Shown: one piece after another, positions 1 to 10,492 of the stretch
How the letters are laid out: every line of letters begins with the position of its first letter
How positions within the stretch are numbered: position 1 is the stretch's first letter
DNA from: Cavia porcellus
Lineage: Eukaryota > Chordata > Mammalia > Rodentia > Caviidae
Direction: 5' to 3'
Length of the DNA stretch: 64,000 nt
NCBI RefSeq assembly: GCF_034190915.1
Contig: NW_026947484.1
Coordinates: forward strand, 137,118,982-137,182,981
Program-made: the position numbers and the translations under genes
The notes under the pieces: generated by a model
The model's input: the letters and a program-made list of their open reading frames with translations, nothing else
Told to the model about the DNA's origin: nothing
Databases searched by the model: none

Positions 1-651
1 TGAATAGGACAGCAAAATTATCTTGTGTGATGCCATAATAATGGTGGATACATGCCATTATACGTTTTTCAGGACCCACAGAGCATACAACACCACGAGT
101 GAACCTTACTGTAGACAATGGACTTTGACTGAGTGACATTCAGTGTAGGTCTTCAGTGATAACGAACGCACCACTCTGATAAGCAAGGATCGCAGTGCAG
201 GAGCTCGTGCATGTGCAGTGCAGGGGCTGGACGGAAGAAAGTCTGTTAGAAAAACATGCTGACTAATTTTCTACCGTTCTATTTCACTTTTGTTGTGATT
301 CTTTTATTACAGTACGATGTCTTGCTTTGTTCTTCAGTAGCCTCTCCTGTCTTCACTGCATTTTCCATCCAGCTGATTCCAAGAAACCGTCTTGCAGATA
401 GTCCAGTAGCAACGCTCCATCCTCTGCTGGGTTCCGTCAGCAAAACCCTTTACCTGAAAAACTAGGTAATTGCTCTCCTACCTCAGTATTCAGTGGTTTT
501 ATAGACAATATTTCTAGAGAAACCTCACCAAGCTGGCCCATGAACTTTGGTGTCATGACCACAAGCCAAAGGGGAACGCTCAGTTCTGCCCTGCACACTG
601 ACTGTTCCCCAGTCTCTGAAGGTGAGTAGCCCATATCTTCTTCCTTTCTTT
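1..651. other. Unassigned flank
   Basis: No gene or repeat family recognised. The short open frames here have no similarity I know and look like chance. The right end, 632-645, is one half of the probable target-site duplication of the next element. Confidence 0.4.
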
Positions 652-1638
652 CTTTTTTTTTTTTTTTTTTGCGGGGTGGGCGGTGTTTAAAGATAATAAA
701 ACCAAGCAAAATAAAACAGATTAGGGCTGGGGAGTTAGCTCAACAGCACAAGCACCTTCCTGGCAAGTGCGAGGTTGTGAGTTCAATCCCTGGTATCCCC
801 CCCCAAAGATAAAACAGAATATAGCCAATCAAAACAAACCAGTGTAAGTAACACAGGCCTTCAAAACAAGATAATAGGACAACGGTTACCATAATGTCTC
901 TTGTTGTCTTCAAAATAGCTGCCCATAACTTCAGACATAGTAAAAATCAAACAAAACAGAACAGAATAGAACCAATAAAAACAAAACAATGAATGCAGTA
1001 AAGGACTTAAAACAAGACAATAGTAAATCCAAAATGGCTACCATAATATATCTTGTTATCTTTGAAATAGCTGCCCATGCCACTGGATATAATAAAATCA
1101 AGCAAGACAGAACAGAATAAAACCCAAGCCAACAAAACAATGAAAATGGTACAGGGCTTCAAAATAAGATAATAGGGAATTAACAATGGCCACCACCTTC
1201 AGAAAAAGATCCCCCTTAGACATTACATTGCATATTGTTATCTTCTGAATAGATGATCAGACTACTGGCTTTAGACTTACAAACCTAGTGAAACACTTAA
1301 CACTACAAGTATTTAGTTGTATTTTATCTCAATAGCTACCATTGCAGCCTGTGTTTCTCCAGATCAGCCAGTCAGGGCGGCAGCCAGGAGTGGGGGCCCT
1401 TGCCTCTTCTTGTCTCCCAGCCCATGTGCCAGAAGGGGCTGGCATCTGGATATCTCCTTACCAGCCTGCACATGGCACAACTCACAGGGAGGGCTTGTTT
1501 CTTGTTGACTTCCTGTTCTCCACACATTCGGCAATGGTACCAACTCACGGGAAATGGCTGGCACCTGGCCATCCTCTCAGCGGCCCATGCATGGAGGGCT
1601 TGCTTCTTGTTAACTTCTTGTTCTCCTCCCTTACAGTT
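646..1638 (-). mobile_element. V-family composite non-autonomous retroelement, copy V1
   Basis: Read on the minus strand, the element starts with GC-richer tandem units of about 119 bp (ctggcatctgg at 1439, ctggcacctgg at 1558; each unit also carries a cttgttgacttcctgttctc-like block). It continues into AT-rich repeats of about 152 bp (starts near 842, 995 and 1147) and ends in a T-run on the plus strand (652-671), the complement of a poly-A tail. The AT-rich unit matches the 3' region of the HAL1 copies at 24.7 and 32.1 kb. A 14-bp direct repeat with two mismatches (catatcttcttcct at 632, cataccttcttgct at 1639) brackets it. It has no credible ORF. Mobilisation by L1 machinery is inferred. 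An ID element is inserted at 724-806. Confidence 0.65.
724..806 (+). mobile_element. ID SINE inside V1
   Basis: tRNA-Ala-derived SINE with a recognisable A-box-like start (gggctggggagttagctc) and B-box region (gaggttgtgagttcaatccc). It is flanked by a repeat of ataaaacaga on both sides, which suits a target-site duplication. It is therefore younger than V1. Confidence 0.85.
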
Positions 1639-1639
1639 C

Positions 1640-1967
1640 ATACCTTCTTGCTCTCACCCAAACTTTCAGCATTTTCTGCAACTGTACCCTGCTCAACTGG
1701 TGAGCACATTTCTTGCTTTATTACGAATAGAGAAGCTTTGAGATGGAAGGCACTCACCTTCCCATTACTAAATCTAGCAACCTTCATTCTCACCAATCTC
1801 TTCTCCAAGACACTGAAATGGATTGAAATTTCCTCCCCCTAATTAAAGCCAAGCCCTGGCTTGAGATCTGGACCTCAGGCCTTCCTTCTCCTTCTCATGG
1901 ACACGTCTCCTACAGAGATCACTAATACCTCGTCTGCCAAGATTTCACTGTATTAAGCCTTTTGCAT
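1640..1967. other. Unassigned spacer
   Basis: About 330 bp between V1 and the L1 3' end. No repeat or gene recognised. Confidence 0.4.
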
Positions 1968-2768
1968 CACTTTACAAACATGCTCATCTTTAAAAGAAGA
2001 CACATGAAAAGATGCTCACCATCATTAGCCATCAGAGAAACACTAATCAAAACCACAAGTTGCCGCATCACACCTCCTAGATGATGATAATCAAAAAGGC
2101 GGATAACATGAGCTGACTGGGATGTGAAGAAACCAGAGCCCTCTTTCACTGCTGATAGGCATGTAAAATGGTACATCTGTTTTGGAAAATAGTTTGGCAG
2201 TTCCTCAAAAACATTAAACGTAGGGCAAGGCCCTGGGTTCAATCTCCAGCATTGAAAATAAATTAAACATAGGGTTACCATATGAGCCAGCAATTCCTAG
2301 GTACCTAGCCAAGAGGAAAAACCAGTGTCCACTCAGAAACTATGAATGCATGTTCACAACACTGTTATTTGAAATAGAAAGTAAAAACAATCCAAATATA
2401 ATTAAATCAATGAATGGAAAAACAAAATGTGATACATTCAGACAATTAGTATTATTTTAAAATGAAAGAAATAAACTGATACTTGCTACTACATGAACTT
2501 TGATAGTTATGTTCAATGAAAGAGGCCAAACAGCAAATTTATGGAGACAGAAGATGATTGGTGGTTGACTAGTGATGGATGGTTGAGATAGACCTGGATT
2601 ATGGTAATAGGTATTGTAGTTTCTTTGTGAGCTGACAAGAATGTGCTAAGACTGATTGTGGTGATGGTTATACAACTATCTGGATAAACTAAAACTATAG
2701 AACTGTACACTTTAAGTGAATGAATTGTATGGCATTGACTTATATCCCAATAAAACTGTTATTAAAAA
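1968..2768 (+). mobile_element. L1 3' end (ORF2 C-terminus and 3' UTR)
   Basis: The sequence follows the end of mammalian L1: the 'acatgaaaagatgctcacc' region, the 'tggtacatctgttttggaaa' region, 'gttaccatatgagccagcaa', then the 3' UTR with 'attgtggtgatggttatac' and a terminal aataaaactgttattaaaaa signal and tail. The reading frame is destroyed by many stops. It is a 5'-truncated L1M-type copy. A decayed ID-like piece sits at about 2222-2265. Confidence 0.85.
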
Positions 2769-3289
2769 ACCTGAGATTCTCTTTGGGACCCTCATTCTCT
2801 CTTATCTGCTACCCAATGATTTGTTCTCCTTCACAGCCAAACTTTTTGGAAGTTATTTTTTACCTGCTATCTCAACTTTTCTTACTTCCCTTCATTACTG
2901 ATCATAACATCACTTATTACTGTTATTATAAAATTATTCTTTATTTGACGACTACAGATCTAAAGAGTTGAATTACTCATACTTTTCATTTTTAGTGTGA
3001 ACAAGGACCCCGCATGTTTTCTTTTCTTTTTTTTTTTTCATTCCTGATCACAACTTACCTTCCTACCACACAGACACCCATGCAAACGTATTTTGCCTAC
3101 ATTCCTGACTATGCATTATTGTTGGAAAATAATGTATTATATCTGTGTGTTTCTAACATACACAAATGGTAGCATGTTATACCAGCCTCAGAGACAGTGT
3201 GCAGTGAGCAGAGTATAGATTGGAGCCCCAGCTTTGCGCATTACCCACTCTTGACTTTAAATATGGTGTTTGAGAGACAGTTTCCATTC
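2769..3289. other. Unassigned AT-rich spacer
   Basis: Nothing recognised apart from a T-run near 3022-3039. Confidence 0.4.
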
Positions 3290-3425
3290 TATATGTGTAA
3301 AACAAGGACTCATTCAACAAACATACACAAATACTTGTTAGGAGCTTTCTATGTGCATGGCACTGCTCCATGCACTGGTGACACAGACAAAAACTCTGCC
3401 CTCACAAAGCTTATCTATAATTGCA
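3290..3425 (+). repeat. Ancient mammal-wide repeat fragment (MIR/L2-like)
   Basis: The text 'ttcaacaaacatacacaaat', 'tatgtgcatggcactgctcc' and 'tgccctcacaaagcttatct' follows the well-known ancient repeat core ('tattgagc..tatgtgccaggcactg'). Family assignment within MIR/L2 is uncertain. Confidence 0.45.
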
Positions 3426-3432
3426 GAGATAC

Positions 3433-3560
3433 ATACTGTAATCCCAGCCCTCGAGAGGCTGAGCCAGGAGGATCACTGCAAGCTTGAGGCCAGCCTAGGC
3501 TACAAAGTGAGTTCAAGGCCAGCCTGAACTATGTAATGAGACCCTGTCTGAAAAAATTGC
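3433..3560 (+). mobile_element. B1-type SINE
   Basis: 7SL-derived SINE: 'tgtaatcccagccctcgaga', 'gaggctgagccaggaggatc', then a second block 'ttcaaggccagcctgaacta' and 'gagaccctgtctg'. The leading part of the monomer is missing or degraded. Confidence 0.85.
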
Positions 3561-3892
3561 TGTAAGAGTGAAATAAATTAGAAAAATCTATTAGTATTTT
3601 GTTTTCGATTAATTTTTACTTTTTTATTAAACATTATATTTTCATATATATATATATCCTCCCCTTCCCACTAGTGGCTGGTAATGTTCCATAGTTTGCA
3701 TCCACCATGTTTCATCTGCTTATTTCCTAGTGATAGAAACCTGGGTTGTGTGAAAAGACACAAGAGTATTTATAATAAAAGGCAGGGGAAAAAAGTACAG
3801 GCAAAAAGATGCAAAGGAATCAGTCTTTAGAATTGATATGTTAAATAATAAACACAACATATGTTTAAAGAAAATACAGAAAGTCACCAATG

Positions 3893-4022
3893 AGCTGGGC
3901 TTTGTGGCACACTCTGTAATCCCAGCTCTGAGGGGCTGATGGTTGCAAGTTCAAGACCAGCCTGAGCTACAAAGTGAGCTCAAGGCCAGCCTGAACTGCA
4001 TAGTGAGACCCCATCTCAAAAA
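3893..4022 (+). mobile_element. B1-type SINE
   Basis: Starts 'gagctgggctttgtggcaca' and ends 'gagaccccatctcaaaaag'. It shows the same two-block B1 form as the copies at 3.4, 19.4 and 39.9 kb, with 'aaagtgagctcaaggccagc' joining the blocks. Confidence 0.88.
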
Positions 4023-4500
4023 GACAGAAAGTCATCGATGTTACGAAACTTTCATCTGCCTGCTTATGGTGCAAAAAGATGATTTGTTCTTTTCACGTGA
4101 TCAACCTGTCCATGAATATCCTTACCAGTCTTCAGACATCAGCACTGCAAAAGGCAGGGATAGAATTGTATTTCTTAGTCCTGCAGGCACCTAAGGGGTA
4201 TAACTAAAGCTTTCATTTATTTGAGGGAACAGAATGAGATAGCACCACCATCCATCATTGTTATTGCTGTTTGTCTCAGCATCCAGAATGTCCTGTCCTG
4301 AGACTGTGGGATGTAATGTACCCATTCATAATGCAACAGGACAGAAAACCATGTGGCTTCCACAGTTGCCTCGATTTGTGCCCCAGTACAGTGATACTGT
4401 GATACACATTCTGAAGCCTCCTCATCGACCTGTGGCGAGGTTCTCAGTAGAACTGTCAGGACAGGAATTCTGGAGCACAGAATGAATGATATGGTAAGTA
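4023..4500. other. Unassigned spacer
   Basis: Contains a 75-codon open frame (4258-4485) with no recognisable similarity, no Kozak or splice context and no conserved motif. I treat it as chance. Confidence 0.4.
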
Positions 4501-4621
4501 CATAACTTACATATTTTCCAAATATATTAGCTGTCTAGTATTAATTTGAAAAAGTAGCAGCACAAACATATCAGAACATACTATGTAAAAGTAAATGAAG
4601 CATGTAGTCCAATAAAAAGAT

Positions 4622-4707
4622 AAGGGGTGGGAATGTAGCTCAGTGACAAAAATGTTTGCCTAGCATGCAAAGGCCCTGGGTTTGATGACCAGCACTGTTT
4701 TTTTTCA
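4622..4707 (+). mobile_element. ID SINE (diverged)
   Basis: 'gggtgggaatgtagctcagt' followed by 'ggccctgggtttgatgacca'. Diverged ID element within the ancient L1. Confidence 0.75.
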
Positions 4708-5236
4708 AAAAAGTTTAAATTAAAAAAAATTATCGGATTGGTTTACTAAAGTTTTTGGGATATATCACTTAACTAAGGTTATATAAAACTGAAGGGAAAA
4801 GTATATATATAATAAGCTACAAAATGTATAATGATAAAAAATTTGGGGTTTATGCACAGTTGTAGCCTCAAAATGTATAAAGCAATAACTAGCAAATATA
4901 AAACAAGAAAAAAACTCCCAATGGTAGTTGAATATTTTAATAGACCTTGTCTCATTTATTTATATAAAACAAGCAGGCTAAAAAACAGAAAGATTTTAAA
5001 ATATATGGAAGTACAGTTTCAGCAAAATTGTTCTAATTAATGTTCATAGAACATTGCACCTAACATCTGCAGAACGCATTTTTAATAATGTAAGAAATAC
5101 TTAGAAAAATTGACCATACATTTAGCCGTAAGACAAGTCTCAAGTTTCAGAGCACTGAAATCTTGTAAAATGTGTTCTCTAGCTACAATGCAATTTAGTT
5201 AAATTCAGTAAAAATATAGTTAGAAAAATACTTCAT

Positions 5237-5319
5237 GGGCTGGGGATTTAGCTCAGTGGTATAAGCACCTGCCTGGCAAGTATGAGGTTGTGAGTTTGAT
5301 CCACGGTACAAAAAAAACT
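5237..5319 (+). mobile_element. ID SINE
   Basis: A well-preserved copy: gggctggggatttagctcag followed by 'ggttgtgagtttgatccacg' and a short A tail. Confidence 0.9.
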
Positions 5320-6189
5320 TCAACTAGTTGAAAATTAAGGAATTTGAGTATAAATATCTTATATTTAAAAGAGAAATTATAATGGAAAAATTATCAAACA
5401 TTTAGAATTAAATAATAAAAATACTATATATCACAAATTTGGGGTGCAACTAACAGAATTTTTAGAACTCTTGTAATTTTTGATGCACGTATTAGGAAAA
5501 AAGAAAGGCTATCATTCACTGCAAGAAAGTAAAAAAATCAACATATTGAGCCTAAGAAAAAGTGAAGCAGATCAAGTAAAAAAGAGCATAAATTTCTGAA
5601 ATGTAAGTAAATAAATGCAGAGGCTTTCAATATATTCAAATGTCTGCTCACTGAAAAGATTGATAGTGGTGTTAAACCCTAGCAAGCTCAGTTTTAAACA
5701 AAGAGGCGACATAAATAATGTCAGGGATGAAAATTGCACATTGCTGCAAATCCTACAAATTTAAAAAAGATTAAATAGATAAAAAGAGCTGAATAACTTT
5801 ATAACAATAAATTTGAAATTTTTAGTGAAGTAAGAAAATCCTCCTAGAAAAATACAATTTACCAAAAGAAAGAAAAGGAATCCTCATACAATTCAGTAAG
5901 AAAATCAGATGCATAGTTTAAAGCTTTCTCTTAAAATACAGACCCAGATGATTTGACCGGTAAATTCTTTTAACCACTTAATGAAAAAAAATGTCAATAT
6001 TATAAAAGTCTTTCGGAGAGTAATAGCACCCTAACTCATTTTGAAAGGCCAAAATAACCTTAAGTCTAAGTTATCCAAGTAATTCTTAAAGAATATATTG
6101 GACCAAATCTCAGGTCTGAAAAAAGATGTAAAAGTACCAAACAAGTTTGACCTCAGGTTGGACAACTTAGAAAGATTGTGTCAAAATCA

Positions 6190-6262
6190 AAAGCACTAAC
6201 AGGGTTAAGGATGGAGGTCGGTGTGAAGCCCCTGATTTCAATCACCAATACCACGAAAATAA
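6190..6262 (+). mobile_element. ID-like SINE remnant
   Basis: Only the second half is recognisable ('gaagcccctgatttcaatca' then 'ccaataccacgaaaataaaa'). Old or truncated. Confidence 0.4.
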
Positions 6263-6412
6263 AAATAATATTTCTCTATATGTCTGTCTGTATCTATGAT
6301 ACCATATCATGCCAAGTTGAGTTTGCTAGTGTATGTTAATTGTTTTAGCCCTTAAAAAGCTAGTAAATGTACTTTTTACCTTATCAGAGAAAATAGGAAA
6401 AGTCATATGATT

Positions 6413-6490
6413 TGGGGGGGGGGGTATTGGGAATCGAACTCACGATTTCGCACTTGCCAGGTACTTACGCCGCTGAGCTAAATCCTGGCA
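6413..6490 (-). mobile_element. ID SINE, antisense
   Basis: Plus strand reads 'gggaatcgaactcacgattt' to 'gccgctgagctaaatcctgg', the complement of an ID element. Several CpGs survive, which suggests a fairly young insertion into the old L1. Confidence 0.85.
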
Positions 6491-6727
6491 TACGATTTTT
6501 CAAGAAAACTTTTAACAAATTAGAAGTAAAAATAATTTCCTTAATCTGAAAAGTATTTTTAAATCTAATATAGCATATCTATAATAAAAGTTGTAGAAAT
6601 TAGAGAAAGGAATAAAACAGTAATTGCCCACAGGAATGTGATTTATAGAGAGTCCAAAATAATTGAAAAATATCCTAGTTTAAAAAAAAAACGAGCAAGA
6701 TTGCTAATAAAAAAAACTTACTTTGGT

Positions 6728-7048
6728 CAGTTTGTACTGCTTTAATAAAGTACCTTGGATTGAGAAAATTATAAATAATAGAAATCTATTTTTACAGTTC
6801 TAGGGGCTGGGAGGCCTAGACTAAAGTGCCAGCATATTTGGCATCTGGTAGATTCTTTTCTCTGTTTCAGAGACACTGCTTCTTCTGTGTGCCCACCCGG
6901 TACCAGTCCAAATAAGGCACTAATACCACTAATAAAGGCAGAGCCCTCCTGAAACAATCAGCTCTCAAAGGTCTTATCTCTTAAAATTACTTCAACTGGG
7001 ATTAAATTTCAACAGGAATTTTGGGGAGTATGAAGATCCAAGCCATAA
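6728..7048 (-). mobile_element. MaLR (MLT1/MST-type) solo LTR, antisense
   Basis: Plus strand shows the complement of a MaLR LTR: 'tttaataaagtaccttggat', 'ttacagttctaggggctggg', then the CT-rich middle. It interrupts the ancient L1. ERVL-MaLR LTRs carry no protein coding sequence. Confidence 0.6.
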
Positions 7049-7184
7049 CTAAGATCAACATAAAAATGTATTCACTTTTCTATTTGAGAAACACAGTGAG
7101 AAAATCAAATTTTAAAAGGATATTATTTAAATAATATCAAAATTCGTGAACTAATTATAAAAGTGAGGCTAATATATTCATAGA

Positions 7185-7245
7185 TCAGTGGTACACCATA
7201 TACTTAGTATAAGTGAAGCCCTGAGTTCAATTCCCAGCAGTGTAA
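7185..7245 (+). mobile_element. ID SINE remnant
   Basis: 'gatcagtggtacaccatata' and 'gccctgagttcaattcccag' are the two halves of a diverged ID element. Confidence 0.55.
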
Positions 7246-7882
7246 TGATTACCTACAGAAAACTGTATGGCAGAAATTAAATTTCTAAATAAATAGAGTG
7301 GATTTTACAATACATTTATAAATTGAAATAATCATTTGTTTAAATGTACATTTTCCCCAATCTGATCAGTTTAATCCTATTAAAATGTGAAAGTATAGAT
7401 TTGGGATTTTTAAAAATTGAATTTGATAAATGTGTTCTAAAATTTATGAGGGAAAGTGGAGGTTTAAGAATAACCTAGACTATTTGAAGAGCAGAGTATG
7501 AGAATTTGCTCTCTTTGAAATCAAGATTTATCATAATACAGCAGTCAAAGCACTATAATATTAGTGTAAGAACAAAGCAATAGACTAATGGAATAGAAGA
7601 GAAAGCCCAGAAATAAACTCAGATCGCAGATGTTGGATATGATCAAGATGGAAATGCCAGGTAAATCAGCTCTTCATGTAAATGTGAAATATAAATAATA
7701 AACCTTCCAGAAATTAATTAGGAGAAGCATCTTCATGATATAAAAATATTTAACAGAAGATAGTAAAATATTTTAACTATTCAAGAACATTTTTAAATTT
7801 CTAATTTCTTACCCACTTTTATTGAATTTTTTAAAGAATATGTTACTTAGTTGCCACATATTTTTGAGTTTTTCGGGTTTCC

Positions 7883-7985
7883 TTTTTTTTTTTTTTTTTT
7901 TTTTTTTTCAGTTCTGGGGATTGAATCCAGGACTTTGAACGTGCTAGGCCAGCACTCTACCAATGAGCTGCATCCTTAGCAATTC
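7883..7985 (-). mobile_element. ID SINE, antisense, with long T run
   Basis: A run of about 28 T (poly-A tail on the minus strand) precedes 'ctggggattgaatccaggac' and 'accaatgagctgcatcctta', the complement of an ID element. Confidence 0.8.
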
Positions 7986-8067
7986 CAAAAAACTGATAAA
8001 TTAAACTATAATAAGATTAAGATTTTCTGTTTCTACAAAGACACCATTAAAAGAGCAAAAGGAACAG

Positions 8068-8130
8068 GTTGAGATTATCACTCAGTGGTAGAGCATGCAC
8101 AAGACCTGGGTTTGATCCCCAAAACCACAT
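8068..8130 (+). mobile_element. ID SINE
   Basis: 'gagattatcactcagtggta' and 'cctgggtttgatccccaaaa'. Diverged ID element. Confidence 0.7.
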
Positions 8131-8169
8131 GCACACAAAAGCCACAAAATATCAAAACTTACCAAGAGT

Positions 8170-8312
8170 GTAGTTGGGGGTGGTGGTTCATGTCTATAAT
8201 TCCTGTAATTCAGGAAGCAGAGGCAGGAGAATTGTTGCAAGTTTGAGATCAGCCTAGGCTACATAGTCAGTTTTAACACCAGCTTGAGCTACATAGCAAG
8301 ACCTTAGAGATA
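8170..8312 (+). mobile_element. B1-type SINE
   Basis: 'gttgggggtggtggttcatg', 'gaagcagaggcaggagaatt', 'tgagatcagcctaggctaca', then a second 'cagcttgagctacatagcaa' block. Confidence 0.85.
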
Positions 8313-8472
8313 TTTATATCATTTCCCTAAGACAAATGTAATTATTACATATCATAAATATATGCTAATAAAAAGTCTATGACATGGGAAAATATTTACA
8401 ACTGAAGAAAGAGTACATTTCCAGGCTATTTGAATGCCTACAAATCAGTTTTAAATGGTGTTTAGCACTTCC

Positions 8473-8587
8473 AAAAAAAAAAAAAAAAAAAAATTGGGGC
8501 CAGTGATTTAGCTCAGTGGCAAAAGTGCCTGCCTGACAAGCATGACGTCGTGAGTTTGATCCCCCAGTACCACACACACAAAAAAAC
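8473..8587 (+). mobile_element. ID SINE preceded by an A run
   Basis: An A run at 8473-8492 is followed by 'ggggccagtgatttagctca' and 'gtcgtgagtttgatccccca'. The A run on the 5' side may be the target or the tail of an older insertion. Confidence 0.85.
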
Positions 8588-8650
8588 TGCAAAGGAGGAA
8601 ACATGGTAAAATCATCTAAAAATGTGCGATGGCTCTTTCAAATTCACCAG

Positions 8651-9149
8651 ATATCTTAAATCTGTAGGAAATCCCACAGGAGGAAAATGAGACCAGGATA
8701 TCTGCGACCTGGTTCCCCCTCTTGGTGTAATTGCCTTGGACAGGCTTCACTCATCCTCCAAAAGTGACCTATGCCTTGGGATTCTGTTTTTTTCTGAAGG
8801 TGGTGAAAGATTCACTGCCGCTAGATTTGAGCTTTTGCACTATCTCAGCATTTCCCTTCAGCAGCTCACACCTATTTAAGCCATTCCTTCTCCCTCCTTC
8901 TGTTTCCCGTCTTTCTTCTCTCTCTCCTCCCCCTCTCCCTCTCCCTGCCTCCACTCCCCCCACCACGTATGCATACAACACAATCATCCTATACTGAGAG
9001 TATCATCTTTTCCCTGTTTGAATTCTAGCTGAGGTATTACTTAATCTTATTATTGAGCAATAAAATTCAAATTTAAACCACACAAAATATCATTTCATAC
9101 TCAGCTGGATTGTTGAAGTAAAACTTATTGACAAAGCCAAGTGTTAGTA
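8651..9149. other. Unassigned, with a pyrimidine-rich tract
   Basis: Nothing recognised. 8876-8962 is strongly C/T-rich (many ctccctct motifs); the overlapping open frames on both strands are low-complexity artefacts. Confidence 0.4.
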
Positions 9150-9899
9150 AGGATATGTATCGGGTCCTGACCTAGATCCCCAGTCTCCCAAATGAGTGTA
9201 CAGCGGAGGTTTAAATAAATTGAGACAAGTGGTATGAATTTGGTGCTCCACGAGGGTCAGAACCCTTTAGTTGAGATTGAGACTCCAAGGGCTAAGACAA
9301 AGACTTCTCTGGACCCCCACTTTATTTATTAGGCCCAACAACAAGGGGTGGGGAAACTGAGGAAAGTGTAAGCAATGAGCAGGATCTTGGGAGTCACTTC
9401 AAGGATGTCTCCAAGTAATGAATCAAGTCAATTCAGTAGCACTGTCTTATCATGAAGACATGAAGAAATGAGACTGTCGGAATAATTTCTGCAGCTGCAG
9501 TCTCTACCTATCTAATTGATGTTTGAGCCAAGTGTCAGCAGCTGTGGCCTTGTCTTGCCCTTTGCGGTATCTCTGGCCTCACAGGCCACTACAGGCCTCA
9601 GCCAGGACCAGTGATTCAGAGAGTTTCACTTACTATGAATCAGCTCCCGTCACCAGGCAAGGGGCCGAGGCCTAGGACAGACTCACAGATAAACATAGAA
9701 AGCCAATTAGTAAAATTTAAATCCTGCTCAGAGCTGCTTCATAGTGATTTTCAACAGATAAAGATAAAGTCCTCACATACTGCTGGAAAAGGCATAGTTA
9801 CTTTAGCAAATAGATTTACTTTTATCTTGCAAATTTAAATATGAGCCTGGAAATTTCAGTCCTACATCCATATGTGAGGGCAGTTCTCAAGCTTCAGCT
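9150..9899. other. Possible degraded LTR, unclassified
   Basis: Moderately GC-rich, with a reverse aataaa (tttatttatt at about 9322) and no coding potential. The texture is LTR-like, but I cannot match it to a family. Confidence 0.2.
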
Positions 9900-10345
9900 A
9901 TGTCAGCTTTTTGTTGCTGTGACAAAATACCTAAGAAAACCAGATTAAAAGAGGAAAAGTTTATTTTGGCTCACAGTTTCAGTCCTCTGTCAGCTACCTT
10001 TATGGGTATGGGTCTATGATAAGATAGGACTTCATGGTAGAGGAGGGTGCTAACCCAACGACAGTCAGGAATCAAAGAAAGACAAGGAGCCAGAAGCAGA
10101 GAGAGTTCCTGTAGGGCACCCCTCCCCTATGCTCACTTCCTCCACTAGGTCTCACCTCCAAAGTTCTATCAGCTCCCAAAGACGCTGTCAAATTGTGAAC
10201 CTATCGTTGGATTAATACACATATGAGGTTACAGCCCTCATGATGCAATCTTCTTCCCAGGGCACATTCTCTGAACAGTGCTAACTTGGTGAACAAGTTT
10301 TTGACACATGAGCCTTAAAGAACATCCCAGACCCAGATCATGTCA
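9900..10345 (-). mobile_element. MaLR solo LTR, antisense
   Basis: The complement of a MaLR LTR: 'ttgctgtgacaaaataccta', 'gtttattttggctcacagtt', 'ggattaatacacatatgagg', 'gagccttaaagaacatccca'. Near full length and without internal sequence, so a solo LTR. Confidence 0.75.
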
Positions 10346-10492
10346 TTTATCTGCCAGTGGCTACCAGAGGGCTTATTAAAACACAGGTTGTCAGGCTCCT
10401 CTCCCTCTGCATCTGACTCAAGTCTAGAATGGAAACTGAGATTTTGATTTGATGGTAGGACTACATTTGAGAACCACTGCCCTGGAAACATT
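10346..10492 (+). mobile_element. MER5A-like hAT-Charlie fragment
   Basis: 'gagggcttattaaaacacag' and the 3' terminus 'tttgagaaccactg' are the hallmark of MER5A-class non-autonomous hAT elements. The 5' inverted terminus is missing, displaced by the MaLR LTR. Confidence 0.7.

Larger units (their letters stand above)
4500..8650 (+). mobile_element. Ancient L1 ORF2, heavily invaded
   Basis: A long, very decayed sense L1 body. Around 5810-5870 the plus strand reads NKFEIFSEVRKSS-stop-KNTIYQ, matching the block just before the RT palm. Near 5945 'acccagatgatttgaccgg' matches the 'PDGFTG' block. Near 7550-7620 it reads YxCKNKAIDxWNRRESPEIN, the C-terminal 'QWNR' block. Stops and indels are everywhere, so it is a dead L1M-age copy. 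A MaLR LTR and about eight ID or B1 elements are inserted in it. Confidence 0.8.

Noticed and set aside
723..806. tRNA gene (A-box and B-box present)
   Set aside because: This and similar loci are ID SINEs: no acceptor-stem pairing, an A-rich tail, and many dispersed diverged copies.
1342..1842. 166-codon frame over V1
   Set aside because: It is antisense to the VNTR of V1 and extends beyond the element boundary; repeated peptide blocks only reflect the VNTR.
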